Shown: positions 1-7,393, counted from the first letter of the stretch. The stretch is DNA of 15,484 nucleotides from Comamonas sp. (GCA_018384835.1 JAHAYB010000309.1:1-15484); one strand, 5' to 3'. Notes: a model not told the origin generated them from the letters alone. Translations and numbers: made by a program.

Positions 1-849
1 TTCTGGATGCTGTTCTACAGCCTGGCCACCTACGGCAACGCAGGCTTTTTGCGCGAGCAAATCTGCAAGCACATGTGCCCGTATGCGCGCTTTCAAAGCG
101 CCATGCTGGATAAAGACACGCTCATCGTCACCTATGACAGCCAGCGCGGAGAGCCTCGCGGGATGCGCGGCAAAGCGCAAAGCACAAACAGCACCACCCC
201 TTCGACGGCTTCTGCCCCTGCCCAGGGCGACTGCATTGATTGCTCGCTGTGCGTGCAGGTCTGCCCGGTGGGGATTGATATTCGTGATGGCTTGCAGTAC
301 GAGTGCATAGGCTGCGGCCTGTGCGTGGATGCCTGCGATAGCGTGATGGACAAGGTGCATCTGCCACGTGGCCTGATTCGCTTTGCCACACAAAACGGCA
401 TGGAGCAGCGCTGGAGCAAAAAGCAAATGCTGCGCCGTGTGCTGCGCCCTCGGGTGCTGACGTATAGCGCCATCACCCTGGCCTTCTGCGTAGCCTTGGT
501 CATCAGCATGGCGCAGCGCACGCCGCACAAGGTCAATGTGCTGCGCGACCGCGCATCCTTGGCGCGTATCGTGCCCGGCGGCCAGTTGGAGAACCTGTAC
601 CGCCTGCAAATCATGAATGCGACGGAAATTCCGCAGACCTACCGCATCAGCGCCAGCGGCCTGCCCGACCTGACTTTGCCTGAAGAAGACCGTGAGGTAC
701 GCATTGACCCCACCCAGTCGCAACTGCATTTGGTGCGCCTGCGCATCCCAATGGGCAGCGCCAGCGTGGGAGCGCATACCGTGCAGTTTGAGGTGCAGGC
801 CAGCGGCGCTACCGTGGTGGAGGCTTCGGTGTTTCAGGTGCCGCGTTGA
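1..849 (+). CDS. ccoG: Cytochrome c oxidase accessory protein CcoG (FixG/RdxA family), 5'-truncated
   Basis: Frame 1 is open from the first base, so the N-terminus with its first membrane segments lies outside the window. CcoG is a membrane-bound Fe-S protein needed for assembly of cbb3-type oxidase, with a proposed role in copper handling. Visible in order: a CKHMCPY segment near base 66, two ferredoxin-like clusters (CIDCSLCVQVCP at about 232-267 and CIGCGLCVDAC at about 304-336), one membrane helix at about 460-510, and a C-terminal extracytoplasmic beta-rich domain as in FixG. A Ser/Thr/Ala-rich linker at about 160-225 precedes the first cluster. The gene normally follows ccoNOQP, which should lie to the left. 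It ends 27 bases before the stop of the convergent MocR gene, with no clear terminator between. Family assignment is firm; the missing part is about 40% of the protein. Confidence 0.93.
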   Translation, partial: FWMLFYSLATYGNAGFLREQICKHMCPYARFQSAMLDKDTLIVTYDSQRGEPRGMRGKAQSTNSTTPSTASAPAQGDCIDCSLCVQVCPVGIDIRDGLQYECIGCGLCVDACDSVMDKVHLPRGLIRFATQNGMEQRWSKKQMLRRVLRPRVLTYSAITLAFCVALVISMAQRTPHKVNVLRDRASLARIVPGGQLENLYRLQIMNATEIPQTYRISASGLPDLTLPEEDREVRIDPTQSQLHLVRLRIPMGSASVGAHTVQFEVQASGATVVEASVFQVPR

Positions 850-876
850 AATGCTGTGCGTACACGCTGGAAAAAA

Positions 877-2283
877 CTATTGCGCCAAGCGCCCCAAAGT
901 TTGCAGCGCAGCTTCGGTACGCGCATCCCACTCCTGGCCGTAGTTCAGACGCAGGCAGTGCTGGAAGCTGCGCGAGGCAGAAAAAATCGGCCCAGGTGCA
1001 ATGCTGATGCCATGCTCCAGCGCTTGACGATGTAGGCGCAGGCTGTCGGCTCCTGCGGGCAGCTCTACCCATAAAAAATAGCCGCCTTCGGGCTGAGTGG
1101 TGCGGGTTCCAGGCGGAAAGTATCTGGCAATCGCCTGCAACATGCGCAGCTTGCGCGTGGCCAAGGTTTGGCGCAGGCGACGCAGGTGTTTGTCGTAACC
1201 GCCTCGGCGCAGGTAGTCGGCCAAGGCCAGTTGCACGGGGGTGGCCACGCCCAAGGTGGTCGTGAGTTTGTGCCGCGCTACGGCCTGGGTAAAGCGCCCC
1301 GGCGCAGCCCAGCCCAGGCGGTAGCCCGGCGCAAGGCATTTAGAAAACGAGCTGCAATGCAGCACCAGCCCCTCTTGGTCAAAGGCTTTGGCGGGCAGGG
1401 GGCGTTTGTCGCCGAAATATAGCTCGGCATACACATCGTCTTCAATCAGCGGCAGTTGGTGGCGTGCCAGTAGCGCCACTAGGTCACGCTTTTTGGCCTC
1501 GGGCATCAGGCTGCCCAGCGGGTTCTGAAAATTGCTCATCAGCCAACAGGCTTTGGGGCGGTGGCGCTCAATGGCGCGTTCCAGCGCGGCCAAATCCATG
1601 CCTTGGCCGGGGTGGGTGGGCACTTCAATGGCGTGCAAGCCCATGCGCTCCAGTGCTTGCAGGGCGGCGTAGAAGGTGGGCGCTTCCACCAGCACCGTGT
1701 CGCCGGGGCGGGTGACAGCGGCCAGGCACAGGTTCAGCGCCTCCAAAGCGCCGTGGGTCATCACAATGTCTTCACTGGGCACTTGCAGGCCATCGGCCAG
1801 ATAGCGCAGGGCGATTTGACGGCGCAGGCCCAGGTTGCCTTGCGAGAGGTCATCCACCGTACTCCACGGGTCAAGCGCCTGCGCCGCCGCACCCACCGAT
1901 TGCCCCAGCCGCGCCAGCGGAAACAGCAAGGGGCTGGGGAAGGCCGAACCCAGCGCGACAACTTCGCGTGTGGTGCTGGCTTGCAGCACTTCAAACACCA
2001 AGGCGCTGACATCCACGGCAATGCTGGCATCTGCGGGCGCAGAAGGCTGCTGCAAGGGCGGGGGCAGGGGCGCAGCGCCATCGCAGACAAAATAGCCTGA
2101 GCGCTCGCGTGCGCGTACCAGGCCACGGGCTTCAAGCAGGTAATAGGCTTGGAACACGGTGGAGGCGCTAACCCCCCGGCTTTGGCAACTGTGGCGCACC
2201 GAGGGCAGCTTGTCGCCGGGCTTGAGCACACCCGCGCGGATGGAGGCTTCAATATCCTGGGCGAGGATTTCGTAGCGTTTCAT
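877..2283 (-). CDS. MocR-type regulator: GntR DNA-binding domain fused to a class I/II aminotransferase-like domain
   Basis: The 468-residue protein begins with a GntR winged helix at residues 1-68, including the typical PGDKLPSVR and a GVSASTVFQAYYLLEARGL recognition region. A Pro-rich linker at about 70-85 follows, then a fold-type I aminotransferase domain to the C-terminus. PLP-site features are present: NFQNPLG near 251-257, EDDVYAEL at 281-288, and SSFSKCLAPGYRLGW with the predicted Schiff-base Lys at 315. Such proteins are PLP-sensing transcription factors (PdxR, GabR, TauR, YdcR). Nothing here identifies the effector or target genes. It lies 78 bases downstream of hslU on the same strand. 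No clear Shine-Dalgarno precedes the ATG, so co-transcription is possible but uncertain. Full length for the family. Confidence 0.92.
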   Translation of the reverse strand: MKRYEILAQDIEASIRAGVLKPGDKLPSVRHSCQSRGVSASTVFQAYYLLEARGLVRARERSGYFVCDGAAPLPPPLQQPSAPADASIAVDVSALVFEVLQASTTREVVALGSAFPSPLLFPLARLGQSVGAAAQALDPWSTVDDLSQGNLGLRRQIALRYLADGLQVPSEDIVMTHGALEALNLCLAAVTRPGDTVLVEAPTFYAALQALERMGLHAIEVPTHPGQGMDLAALERAIERHRPKACWLMSNFQNPLGSLMPEAKKRDLVALLARHQLPLIEDDVYAELYFGDKRPLPAKAFDQEGLVLHCSSFSKCLAPGYRLGWAAPGRFTQAVARHKLTTTLGVATPVQLALADYLRRGGYDKHLRRLRQTLATRKLRMLQAIARYFPPGTRTTQPEGGYFLWVELPAGADSLRLHRQALEHGISIAPGPIFSASRSFQHCLRLNYGQEWDARTEAALQTLGRLAQ

Positions 2284-2361
2284 AGCAAGAGCCGGGCGGG
2301 CAGGGCAGTGACGGGGCTGAGGATGGCTGCTAGTAGGCCAGCAAGCCGTTGGCTGGGCAAG

Positions 2362-3681
2362 CTAAAGAATGTAGCGCGACAGGTCTTCGTCTTCGCTCAG
2401 GTCTTGCAGGCGCTTATCCACATAGGCGGCATCAATCACCACGGTTTGGCCTTGCAGGCGGCTGCAATCAAAGCTGACTTCATCGAGCAGGCGCTCCATC
2501 ACCGTCGATAGGCGGCGTGCGCCGATGTTCTCGGTACGCTCATTCACGGTGAAGGCCGTATGCGCCAGGCGGGTAATGCCCTCGGGGGTGAACTCCAGCG
2601 ATACGCCTTCCGTGCCCAGCAGTGCCTGGTATTGCTTGACCAGGCTGGCATCGGTTTGCATCAAAATTGCCTCGAAATCCTGCACCGACAGATTGTCTAG
2701 CTCCACCCGAATGGGGAAGCGCCCTTGCAGCTCAGGAATCAAATCGCTGGGCTTGGCCAGGTGAAACGCCCCAGAGGCAATGAACAAAATATGGTCAGTC
2801 TTGACCATGCCGTATTTGGTAGAAACGGTAGTGCCCTCCACCAGCGGCAGCAGGTCGCGCTGCACACCTTGGCGCGAGACTTCGCCCGCGCCGCGCTCTT
2901 GGCGGGAGGCCACTTTGTCAATCTCGTCCAGAAAGACGATGCCGTTTTGTTCCAGATTGTGGATGGCCTGGGTTTTCAGCTCATCTTCATTGACCAGCTT
3001 GGCTGCTTCTTCATCCACCAGCAGCTTGAGGGCTTCCTTGATTTTGAGCTTGCGCGTTTGGCGCTTTTCCACGCCCATTTGCTGGAACATGCCGCGCAAC
3101 TGCTCGGCCATTTCTTCCATGCCCTGGGGACCCATGATTTCGATTTGCGGGCGGGTGTCGAGCAGGTCAATTTCGATTTCTTTATCGTCCAACTGGCCTT
3201 CGCGTAGTTTTTTGCGAAACACTTGGCGCGTGCCGCTGTCGGTGGGTGGCTCTTCCTGGCCACGGGCGGGGGGCAGGAGTACGTCTAGCACGCGCTCTTC
3301 CGCTGCATCTTCGGCGTGCATACGCTGCTTTTTCATGGCTGCTTCACGCGCTTGCTTGACGGCCACTTCAGCCAGGTCGCGGATGATGGAATCAACATCC
3401 TTGCCGACATAGCCCACTTCGGTGAACTTGGTGGCCTCTATTTTGATAAAGGGGGCATTGGCTAAACGCGCTAGGCGGCGGGCTATTTCAGTCTTGCCCA
3501 CGCCGGTGGGGCCAATCATCAGAATATTTTTGGGGGTAATTTCAGCGCGTAGGCTGCTATCAACTTGCTGGCGACGCCAACGGTTGCGTAGCGCAATGGC
3601 CACAGCGCGTTTGGCGGCGGCCTGGCCGATGATGTGGCGGTCTAGCTCGCTCACAATTTCTTGGGGGGTCATGGCAGACAT
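2362..3681 (-). CDS. hslU: ATP-dependent protease ATPase subunit HslU (ClpY)
   Basis: HslU is the hexameric AAA+ unfoldase that feeds substrates to the HslV peptidase in the cytoplasm. Seen in the 439 residues: N-terminal [16 protein letters not shown], Walker [10 protein letters not shown] at 57-65, pore motif GYVG at 90-93, a charged intermediate domain at about 110-235, Walker B IVFLDEID at 248-254, and a C-terminal ending in SRYIL, the tail that inserts into HslV. Length matches the family (E. coli about 443). The start at 3681 is preferred over the Met three codons in because GGAG lies 12 bases upstream of the first ATG. Only 23 bases separate it from hslV, a normal hslVU operon. Confidence 0.97.
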   Translation of the reverse strand: MSAMTPQEIVSELDRHIIGQAAAKRAVAIALRNRWRRQQVDSSLRAEITPKNILMIGPTGVGKTEIARRLARLANAPFIKIEATKFTEVGYVGKDVDSIIRDLAEVAVKQAREAAMKKQRMHAEDAAEERVLDVLLPPARGQEEPPTDSGTRQVFRKKLREGQLDDKEIEIDLLDTRPQIEIMGPQGMEEMAEQLRGMFQQMGVEKRQTRKLKIKEALKLLVDEEAAKLVNEDELKTQAIHNLEQNGIVFLDEIDKVASRQERGAGEVSRQGVQRDLLPLVEGTTVSTKYGMVKTDHILFIASGAFHLAKPSDLIPELQGRFPIRVELDNLSVQDFEAILMQTDASLVKQYQALLGTEGVSLEFTPEGITRLAHTAFTVNERTENIGARRLSTVMERLLDEVSFDCSRLQGQTVVIDAAYVDKRLQDLSEDEDLSRYIL

Positions 3682-3704
3682 AAAAAAGCAAGACTCCGGT
3701 TGAA

Positions 3705-4271
3705 TTACGACTGCTTGGCCTGTTCAGGCAAGGTCTCAATGGTGTGGTTCATATTGGTGTAGATGCACAGTTCACCAGCAATTTCCAGCGATTTTTTTAC
3801 TACTTGCTGGGCAGGCAAATCAGTGTTGCGTAGCAGCGCTTTGGCTGCCGAATGGGCATAAGCCCCGCCTGAGCCGATGGCGATAATGCCTTCTTCTGGC
3901 TCCAGCACATCGCCATTGCCAGTGATGATGAGGGAGGCGGTTTCGTCGGCCACAGCCAGCATGGCTTCCAAGCGGCGCAGCACGCGGTCGGTACGCCAGT
4001 CTTTGGTGAGCTCAATGGCGGCGCGTTGCAGGTGGCCTTGGTGCTTTTCCAGCTTGGCCTCAAAGCGCTCGAATAAGGTAAAGGCATCAGCAGTAGCGCC
4101 GGCAAAACCCGCCAGTACTTTGCCGTGGTAGAGCCTGCGCACCTTACGCGCTGTGCCTTTAACTACGATATGCCCTAGGGTGACTTGGCCGTCACCGCCC
4201 ATCGCCACTTCTACACCTTGGTCTGTGGTGCGGCGCACACTCACAATGGTGGTTCCATGAAATTGTTCCAT
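3705..4271 (-). CDS. hslV: ATP-dependent protease peptidase subunit HslV (ClpQ)
   Basis: HslV is the proteasome-like dodecameric threonine peptidase partner of HslU. The chosen ATG at 4271 gives 188 residues starting MEQFHG. Removal of this short propeptide exposes Thr7 (TTIVSVRR), the predicted catalytic N-terminal threonine. The conserved [30 protein letters not shown] and IGSGGAYA stretches are present. The frame stays open upstream to 4397, but that extension has no family similarity. No convincing Shine-Dalgarno precedes the ATG, which is unusual for this gene. First gene of the hslV-hslU operon, divergent from the dehydrogenase gene at 4511. Confidence 0.96.
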   Translation of the reverse strand: MEQFHGTTIVSVRRTTDQGVEVAMGGDGQVTLGHIVVKGTARKVRRLYHGKVLAGFAGATADAFTLFERFEAKLEKHQGHLQRAAIELTKDWRTDRVLRRLEAMLAVADETASLIITGNGDVLEPEEGIIAIGSGGAYAHSAAKALLRNTDLPAQQVVKKSLEIAGELCIYTNMNHTIETLPEQAKQS

Positions 4272-4280
4272 AACTGCATG

Positions 4281-4309
4281 ATGTGGGGCCGCGCCGCTGC
4301 AATTGCAAG
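4281..4309 (-). promoter_or_regulatory. Candidate heat-shock (sigma-32-like) promoter of hslVU
   Basis: Read on the minus strand, CTTGCAA (4309-4303) and CCCCACAT (4288-4281) are separated by 14 bases. They resemble the sigma-32 -35 (CTTGAAA) and -10 (CCCCATnT) elements, with one mismatch in each core. hslVU is heat-shock controlled in many proteobacteria, which fits. Against it, the start site would leave a leader of only about 5 bases before the hslV ATG at 4271. Spotted by eye; weak. Confidence 0.3.
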
Positions 4310-4424
4310 AGCGCTTTCTTTGTGCTTTCTTCGCCGTGTGACGCTGTGCGCAGCAGGCCGTTGTACGCCCAATGCTTGGCAAAGGGCGGCTTGGCATCGG
4401 ATAATGCGCGGCTTGCCTCTGAGG

Positions 4425-4440
4425 TTGACGTTTACGTTAA
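4425..4440. promoter_or_regulatory. Candidate MerR-family (LiuR-like) operator upstream of the dehydrogenase
   Basis: TTGACGTTTACGTTAA is a near-perfect dyad: TTGACGT and ACGTTAA around a TT centre, 6 of 7 positions matching. It lies 70 bases before the dehydrogenase ATG. From memory it resembles the TTGACGT/ACGTAAA-type sites of LiuR, the MerR-family repressor of branched-chain amino acid degradation genes in proteobacteria. TTGACG could also act as a -35, but the -10 is unclear (TTCAGT or TCAGTA with the long 19-20 base spacer typical of MerR promoters). The T-rich runs at 4447-4479 may be leader. The link to LiuR is inference. Confidence 0.45.
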
Positions 4441-4510
4441 CGGTAGTTTTTCAGTAGCAAGTTTTTTGGTAAGTTTTTTAATCAATACACAACACAAGGA
4501 GCACTCCGCC

Positions 4511-5266
4511 ATGGAAATTGCGGGCAAATCATTTTTAGTTACCGGTGCAGCCTCGGGGCTGGGCGAGGGCGTAGCACGCATGTTGGCGCAAGCTGGGGGG
4601 CAAGTGGTGATTGCCGATATGCAGCTTGACAGGGGGCAAGCGGTGGCTCAAGAGCTGGGGGCGCAGTTCGTCCATTGCGACGTGACCAATGCCGAAGATG
4701 CGCAGGCGGCTGTTGCCAAGGCCGTTGCTGCCGGTAAGTTCATGGGGCTGGTGAACTGCGCGGGCGTGGCTCCCGCAGAAAAAGTGGCCGGCAAGCAAGC
4801 CCATAGCCTAGAGAGTTTTAGCAAAACCATTCAAATCAACCTGATTGGCAGCTTCAATATGATTCGCCTGGCCGCCCAGGCCATGCTGGCCAACGAGCCA
4901 GAGGCCACCGGCGAGCGCGGCGTGCTCATTTCCACCGCCAGCATTGCCGCCTACGAGGGGCAGATGGGGCAGGCGGCCTATGCCGCCTCTAAAGGGGGGG
5001 TGGTGAGCATGACCTTGCCCATTGCCCGCGACTTGGCACGTAGCGGCATTCGCAACCTGAGCATTGCCCCCGGCATTTTTGGCACACCCATGATTTTTGG
5101 AATGCCCCAAGAGGTGCAGGACTCGCTAGCCGCCAGCATCCCCTTCCCCAGCCGCTTGGGCAGCCCGGCAGACTTTGCCAAGCTGGTGCGCCACATTTTT
5201 GAAAACGACATGCTCAACGGCGAAGTCATTCGCCTAGACGGTGCGCTGCGCATGGGCGCACGGTAA
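4511..5266 (+). CDS. Short-chain dehydrogenase, 3-hydroxyacyl-CoA / 3-hydroxy-2-methylbutyryl-CoA dehydrogenase type (HSD10-like)
   Basis: The 251-residue Rossmann-fold oxidoreductase has the NAD-binding TGAASGLGEG at 11-20, an acidic Asp36 (IADMQ) at the end of beta-2 favouring NAD over NADP, and NCAG at 82-85. The catalytic tetrad is Asn110, Ser144, Tyr157 and Lys161 (YAASK). The C-terminal APGIFGTPMIFGMPQEVQ and GEVIRLDGALRM resemble type II 3-hydroxyacyl-CoA dehydrogenases, which oxidise 3-hydroxy-2-methylbutyryl-CoA in isoleucine breakdown and short 3-hydroxyacyl-CoAs. AAGGAG at 4496-4501, nine bases before ATG 4511, fixes the start; the open frame further upstream is not coding. It stands alone, with a LiuR-like dyad in front that fits amino acid or acyl-CoA catabolism. 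SDR family is certain; the substrate is inferred. Confidence 0.88.
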   Translation: MEIAGKSFLVTGAASGLGEGVARMLAQAGGQVVIADMQLDRGQAVAQELGAQFVHCDVTNAEDAQAAVAKAVAAGKFMGLVNCAGVAPAEKVAGKQAHSLESFSKTIQINLIGSFNMIRLAAQAMLANEPEATGERGVLISTASIAAYEGQMGQAAYAASKGGVVSMTLPIARDLARSGIRNLSIAPGIFGTPMIFGMPQEVQDSLAASIPFPSRLGSPADFAKLVRHIFENDMLNGEVIRLDGALRMGAR

Positions 5267-5268
5267 AC

Positions 5269-5310
5269 CTGCCGTTAAATAAAGCTGCCGTTAAAACTAT
5301 GCCCTAACGG
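5269..5310. repeat. 11-bp direct repeats and small hairpin after the dehydrogenase stop
   Basis: CTGCCGTTAAA occurs at 5269-5279 and again exactly at 5285-5295. The second copy overlaps a stem-loop with CCGTTA at 5288-5293 pairing with TAACGG at 5305-5310. No clear U-run follows, so this is at best a weak terminator in a 51-base convergent gap. Each repeat carries a TAA triplet. Confidence 0.6.
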
Positions 5311-5317
5311 GTATTGC

Positions 5318-6145
5318 TTATTGCACCATGGCTTGGGTCTGGGCTTGGGCGGCAAAACGCGCCAGCTCGCGCTCAATGCCTTGGATGGTGCGGGTTTGCT
5401 GCTGGATTTGGGCTTGCAGGTGGCTCGCACCTGCCGCACCTGCTGCGTTTGCTGCACCTGCTGCGTTTGCTCCCTGTTGTTGGCCTTGCAGTTGCTGCAA
5501 GCGCTGGCGTGCTTGTTCTAGCTCTGTTTGTAGCAGCGTGTGTACTTCGCTGGCCTGTTGGGCTGATGCCGCTAATGGGGAGGGCACTGCCGCCGTTGCC
5601 ACCGCTGCTGCTGCCTGTGTTGGCGCAGCTGCTGGTGCAGAAGCGGAAACGGGTGTTGCTGGCGCTGGAGCCACCACGGTCTTGATAGGGGTAGCCGCTA
5701 CTGCGGCGCTGGGTGGCGGGGTATATGCCGAGGCAGCGGGCACTGGGGCAGCAGATGCCGAAGCAGTACCGGCAGCACCAACAGCCGCAGGTGGTTGAGG
5801 CAAGGTGGCTGGTGCTGTAGCGGCCACTGCTTCTGCTACTGTCGTTTCAGCGCTGGACGGCGTTGGCGGGCTGGTTTGCACACCTTTACCCAAGTTCAAG
5901 ACCGGGCTGCTAGCAAACGGCTTGCCAATGGGCACAACCCCTTGCGACAGGCTATGCGCCACGGCCACAGAGCCATCTACCATCATTGGGCAGTTATGTT
6001 TGAGGGCGGTAATTTCATCATTGGTGTATTCATTACCACAGCGGTAGATGATGCTGTTGGGGCTTTGAGCCGCAGCCGGTATGGCAGACAACGCCACGGT
6101 AAAGACTAAAGTGCAGCTGCCTGCCCATGACAAGCCTTGCTTCAT
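5318..6145 (-). CDS. Exported Ala/Pro-rich protein with Cys-containing N-terminal module and C-terminal coiled coil, unknown function
   Basis: I do not recognise a named function. The start at 6145 is chosen because AAAGGG precedes it and it opens a clear signal peptide: MKQ, a hydrophobic core, then a cleavage-like AIPAAA-QSP near residue 26. The mature 275-residue product has a compact segment at 31-65, IIYRCGNEYTNDE, with Cys36 and Cys52. This resembles the short exported YxCGNEYTN modules common in Burkholderiales (DUF4124-like, from memory). Next come about 125 residues rich in Ala, Pro, Thr and Val, probably disordered, then a Gln-rich coiled coil at about 195-275 interrupted by an AANAAGA repeat. 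Probably periplasmic. It has its own candidate promoter at 6186-6215 and lies downstream of the tRNA terminator. Confidence 0.8.
   Translation of the reverse strand: MKQGLSWAGSCTLVFTVALSAIPAAAQSPNSIIYRCGNEYTNDEITALKHNCPMMVDGSVAVAHSLSQGVVPIGKPFASSPVLNLGKGVQTSPPTPSSAETTVAEAVAATAPATLPQPPAAVGAAGTASASAAPVPAASAYTPPPSAAVAATPIKTVVAPAPATPVSASAPAAAPTQAAAAVATAAVPSPLAASAQQASEVHTLLQTELEQARQRLQQLQGQQQGANAAGAANAAGAAGASHLQAQIQQQTRTIQGIERELARFAAQAQTQAMVQ
5436..5471. repeat. Perfect 18-bp tandem duplication inside the exported-protein gene
   Basis: GCACCTGCTGCGTTTGCT at 5436-5453 is repeated exactly at 5454-5471. A partial, diverged copy precedes it. On the coding (minus) strand it gives the Ala/Asn/Gly repeat that splits the C-terminal coiled coil. 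It is in frame (6 codons), so copy-number change would alter length without breaking the gene. Confidence 0.9.
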
Positions 6146-6185
6146 ATTGAACCCTTTCTGTATCGACATATTTGCGAGAAGCTCT

Positions 6186-6215
6186 ATTGTGCAGTGAAGA
6201 GAGGAAGAGGGGCAA
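6186..6215 (-). promoter_or_regulatory. Candidate sigma-70 promoter of the exported-protein gene
   Basis: On the minus strand TTGCCC (6215-6210) and CACAAT (6191-6186) are 18 bases apart. That predicts a transcript start about 35 bases before the ATG at 6145. It lies just downstream of the tRNA terminator, as expected for an independently transcribed gene. Confidence 0.35.
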
Positions 6216-6232
6216 AGAGACCAAGCAGCCAT

Positions 6233-6266
6233 AAAAAAAGCACCTAGGCTATCAACCTAAGTGCTT
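6233..6266 (-). terminator. Rho-independent terminator of tRNA-Val
   Basis: On the minus strand AAGCACTTAGG (6266-6256), a 7-base loop, and CCTAGGTGCTT (6248-6238) form an 11-bp stem with a single G-U pair, running into T's at 6239-6233. It begins 9 bases after the tRNA CCA end. Confidence 0.9.
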
Positions 6267-6274
6267 GATTTATA

Positions 6275-6349
6275 TGGTGGGTGATGCAGGGTTTGAACCT
6301 GCGACCCCTGCCGTGTGAAGGCAGTGCTCTACCACTGAGCTAATCACCC
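6275..6349 (-). tRNA. tRNA-Val, anticodon CAC
   Basis: A complete 75-base cloverleaf on the minus strand. Acceptor GGGTGAT pairs with ATCACCC, the D arm is GCTC/GAGC with a short 7-base loop, and the anticodon stem CTGCC/GGCAG encloses the loop TTCACAC (anticodon CAC, reading GUG). The T arm GCAGG/CCTGC carries TTCAAAC. Discriminator is A and CCA is encoded. An intrinsic terminator follows directly, and a CATAAT -10-like element lies about 27 bases upstream. Confidence 0.97.
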
Positions 6350-6376
6350 TGTGCCCAGCATTTGGGCGAAACCGTA

Positions 6377-6382
6377 ATTATG
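6377..6382 (-). promoter_or_regulatory. -10 element of the tRNA-Val promoter
   Basis: CATAAT on the minus strand, 27 bases before the tRNA 5' end, predicts a start near 6370 and a leader of about 20 bases. No good -35 was found (TTATTT at 18 bases is the nearest). Confidence 0.5.
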
Positions 6383-6468
6383 GCATAAATTTCAGGAAGG
6401 AAATAAAAAATACAGCTCTGAAGGTGGTGCGGCTTCTTGCGCCCTCAAGAAAGGGCATGCTGAGAAGG

Positions 6469-6486
6469 CTAGCTACCCTAGCTACC
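6469..6486. repeat. Perfect 9-bp tandem duplication across the fnr stop codon
   Basis: CTAGCTACC at 6469-6477 is repeated exactly at 6478-6486. On the fnr strand this is GGTAGCTAG twice. The first copy encodes Gly-Ser-stop and the second adds further TAG triplets just downstream. Confidence 0.9.
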
Positions 6487-7197
6487 AAACCGTGAGCCAT
6501 TGACCAGGTTTTGCAGCGCCACCATATCCAAAATACGGATATGGCGCTGCTTGACTTGCACCCAGCCTTCCTCCACAAACTTGGAGAAGGTGCGGCTTAC
6601 CGTCTCAAGCTTTAGCCCGAGGTAGCTGCCGATTTCTTCACGCGTCATGCGCAGCACTAGCTCCGAGGCAGAAAACCCGCGTGCGTGCAAGCGCTGGGTA
6701 AGGTTGAGTAAAAAAGCGGCCAAGCGCTCTTCAGCACGCATACTGCCTAGTAGCAGCATTACGCCGTGCTCGCGCACGATTTCGCGGCTCATGACTTGGT
6801 GGATATGGGTTTGCAGGGCGCTAATCTCTCGGGATAGTTCTGCCAGTTGCTCAAAGGGGATGACGCACACTTCAGCGTTTTCTAAGGCAATGGCATCACA
6901 GGTATGGTGGCTGTGGACGATGCCATCCAAACCCATAATTTCTCCAGCCATCTGAAAGCCGGTGACTTGGTAGCGGCCATCTTCAGTGGCTACGCAGGTC
7001 TTAAATACGCCGGTGCGCACTGCGTAGAGGGCTGCAAATTGCTCTCCATTTTGAAACAAAGCACCGCCTCGCTTGACTTTGCGACGGGTGGCTACCAGCT
7101 CTTCAATGCGCTGCATCTGGCTACTGTCTATGCCTACAGGCATACACAAATCACGCAAATTGCAATGCGAGCACGACACTTGAACAGGGGATTGCAC
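6478..7197 (-). CDS. fnr: FNR/Anr-type oxygen-sensing transcription regulator (Crp-Fnr family)
   Basis: FNR binds an oxygen-labile [4Fe-4S] cluster and, when intact, dimerises and controls anaerobic and microaerobic genes. The 239-residue protein has Cys9, Cys12 and Cys18 in an N-terminal SCSHCNLRDLC motif and Cys111 in VCVIPFE. The 93-residue spacing between the last two equals that of E. coli Cys29-Cys122. A cyclic-nucleotide-like beta barrel is followed by a long dimerisation helix at about 125-160 and a C-terminal HTH. The recognition helix LETVSR has the Glu, Ser and Arg that read TTGAT half-sites. The start is GTG at 7197; no ATG is in frame before the upstream TAG at 7258-7260, and the Shine-Dalgarno is weak. 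Divergent from hemN, with two FNR boxes between that suggest autoregulation too. Confidence 0.95.
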   Translation of the reverse strand: MQSPVQVSCSHCNLRDLCMPVGIDSSQMQRIEELVATRRKVKRGGALFQNGEQFAALYAVRTGVFKTCVATEDGRYQVTGFQMAGEIMGLDGIVHSHHTCDAIALENAEVCVIPFEQLAELSREISALQTHIHQVMSREIVREHGVMLLLGSMRAEERLAAFLLNLTQRLHARGFSASELVLRMTREEIGSYLGLKLETVSRTFSKFVEEGWVQVKQRHIRILDMVALQNLVNGSRFGS

Positions 7198-7307
7198 GTG
7201 GTTAAAACAGGTAAGGCGCAGTCCAGAACATGCCTGCCAGAAGAGCGTACATACGTTCTAAGGGCGCTGGCAGCTTGGCTGCAAACTGGTTGATTGGTGA
7301 TGGGGTT

Positions 7308-7321
7308 TTGATATGTGTCAA
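7308..7321. promoter_or_regulatory. FNR box 1 in the fnr-hemN intergenic region
   Basis: TTGATATGTGTCAA fits the FNR palindrome TTGAT-N4-ATCAA at 9 of 10 half-site bases. Its minus-strand half contains a perfect TTGACA (7321-7316), which could be the -35 of fnr with a weak ACCAAT -10 17 bases on. Bound FNR would then cover that promoter. The box is established pattern matching; the fnr promoter is inference. Confidence 0.7.
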
Positions 7322-7351
7322 ATTATGGCGCGGATTGCTGGCCTAGTCGGC

Positions 7352-7393
7352 TTGACACAAGTCAATCCACCGGGTGAGGTTTGAATTCACAAT
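7352..7393 (+). promoter_or_regulatory. FNR box 2 and candidate hemN promoter
   Basis: TTGACACAAGTCAA at 7352-7365 is a perfect inverted repeat of the FNR type (TTGAC-N4-GTCAA), centred at 7358.5. A CACAAT -10 at 7388-7393 predicts a start near 7400, placing the box centre at about -41.5. This is the classic geometry of an FNR-activated class II promoter. The leader to the hemN ATG at 7426 would be about 25 bases. Confidence 0.75.

Noticed and set aside
132..614. 160-codon minus-strand frame opposite ccoG
   Set aside because: Antisense to a clear Fe-S protein with intact cluster motifs; no coding signature.
4272..4397. N-terminal extension of HslV
   Set aside because: The upstream open frame has no family similarity, and HslV must begin just before the catalytic threonine.
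4283..4510. N-terminal extension of the dehydrogenase
   Set aside because: AAGGAG nine bases before ATG 4511 and the immediate start of the Rossmann fold fix the start. The extension also covers the operator-like dyad.
5328..5798. Long open frames on the plus strand opposite the exported-protein gene
   Set aside because: They mirror the Ala/Gly/Gln codon bias of the minus-strand gene, lack ribosome sites, and give Cys/Trp/Ala-rich products without family features.
6441..6456. Terminator for fnr (GCCCT/AGGGC hairpin)
   Set aside because: The stem is only 5 bp, and no T run follows on the minus strand.
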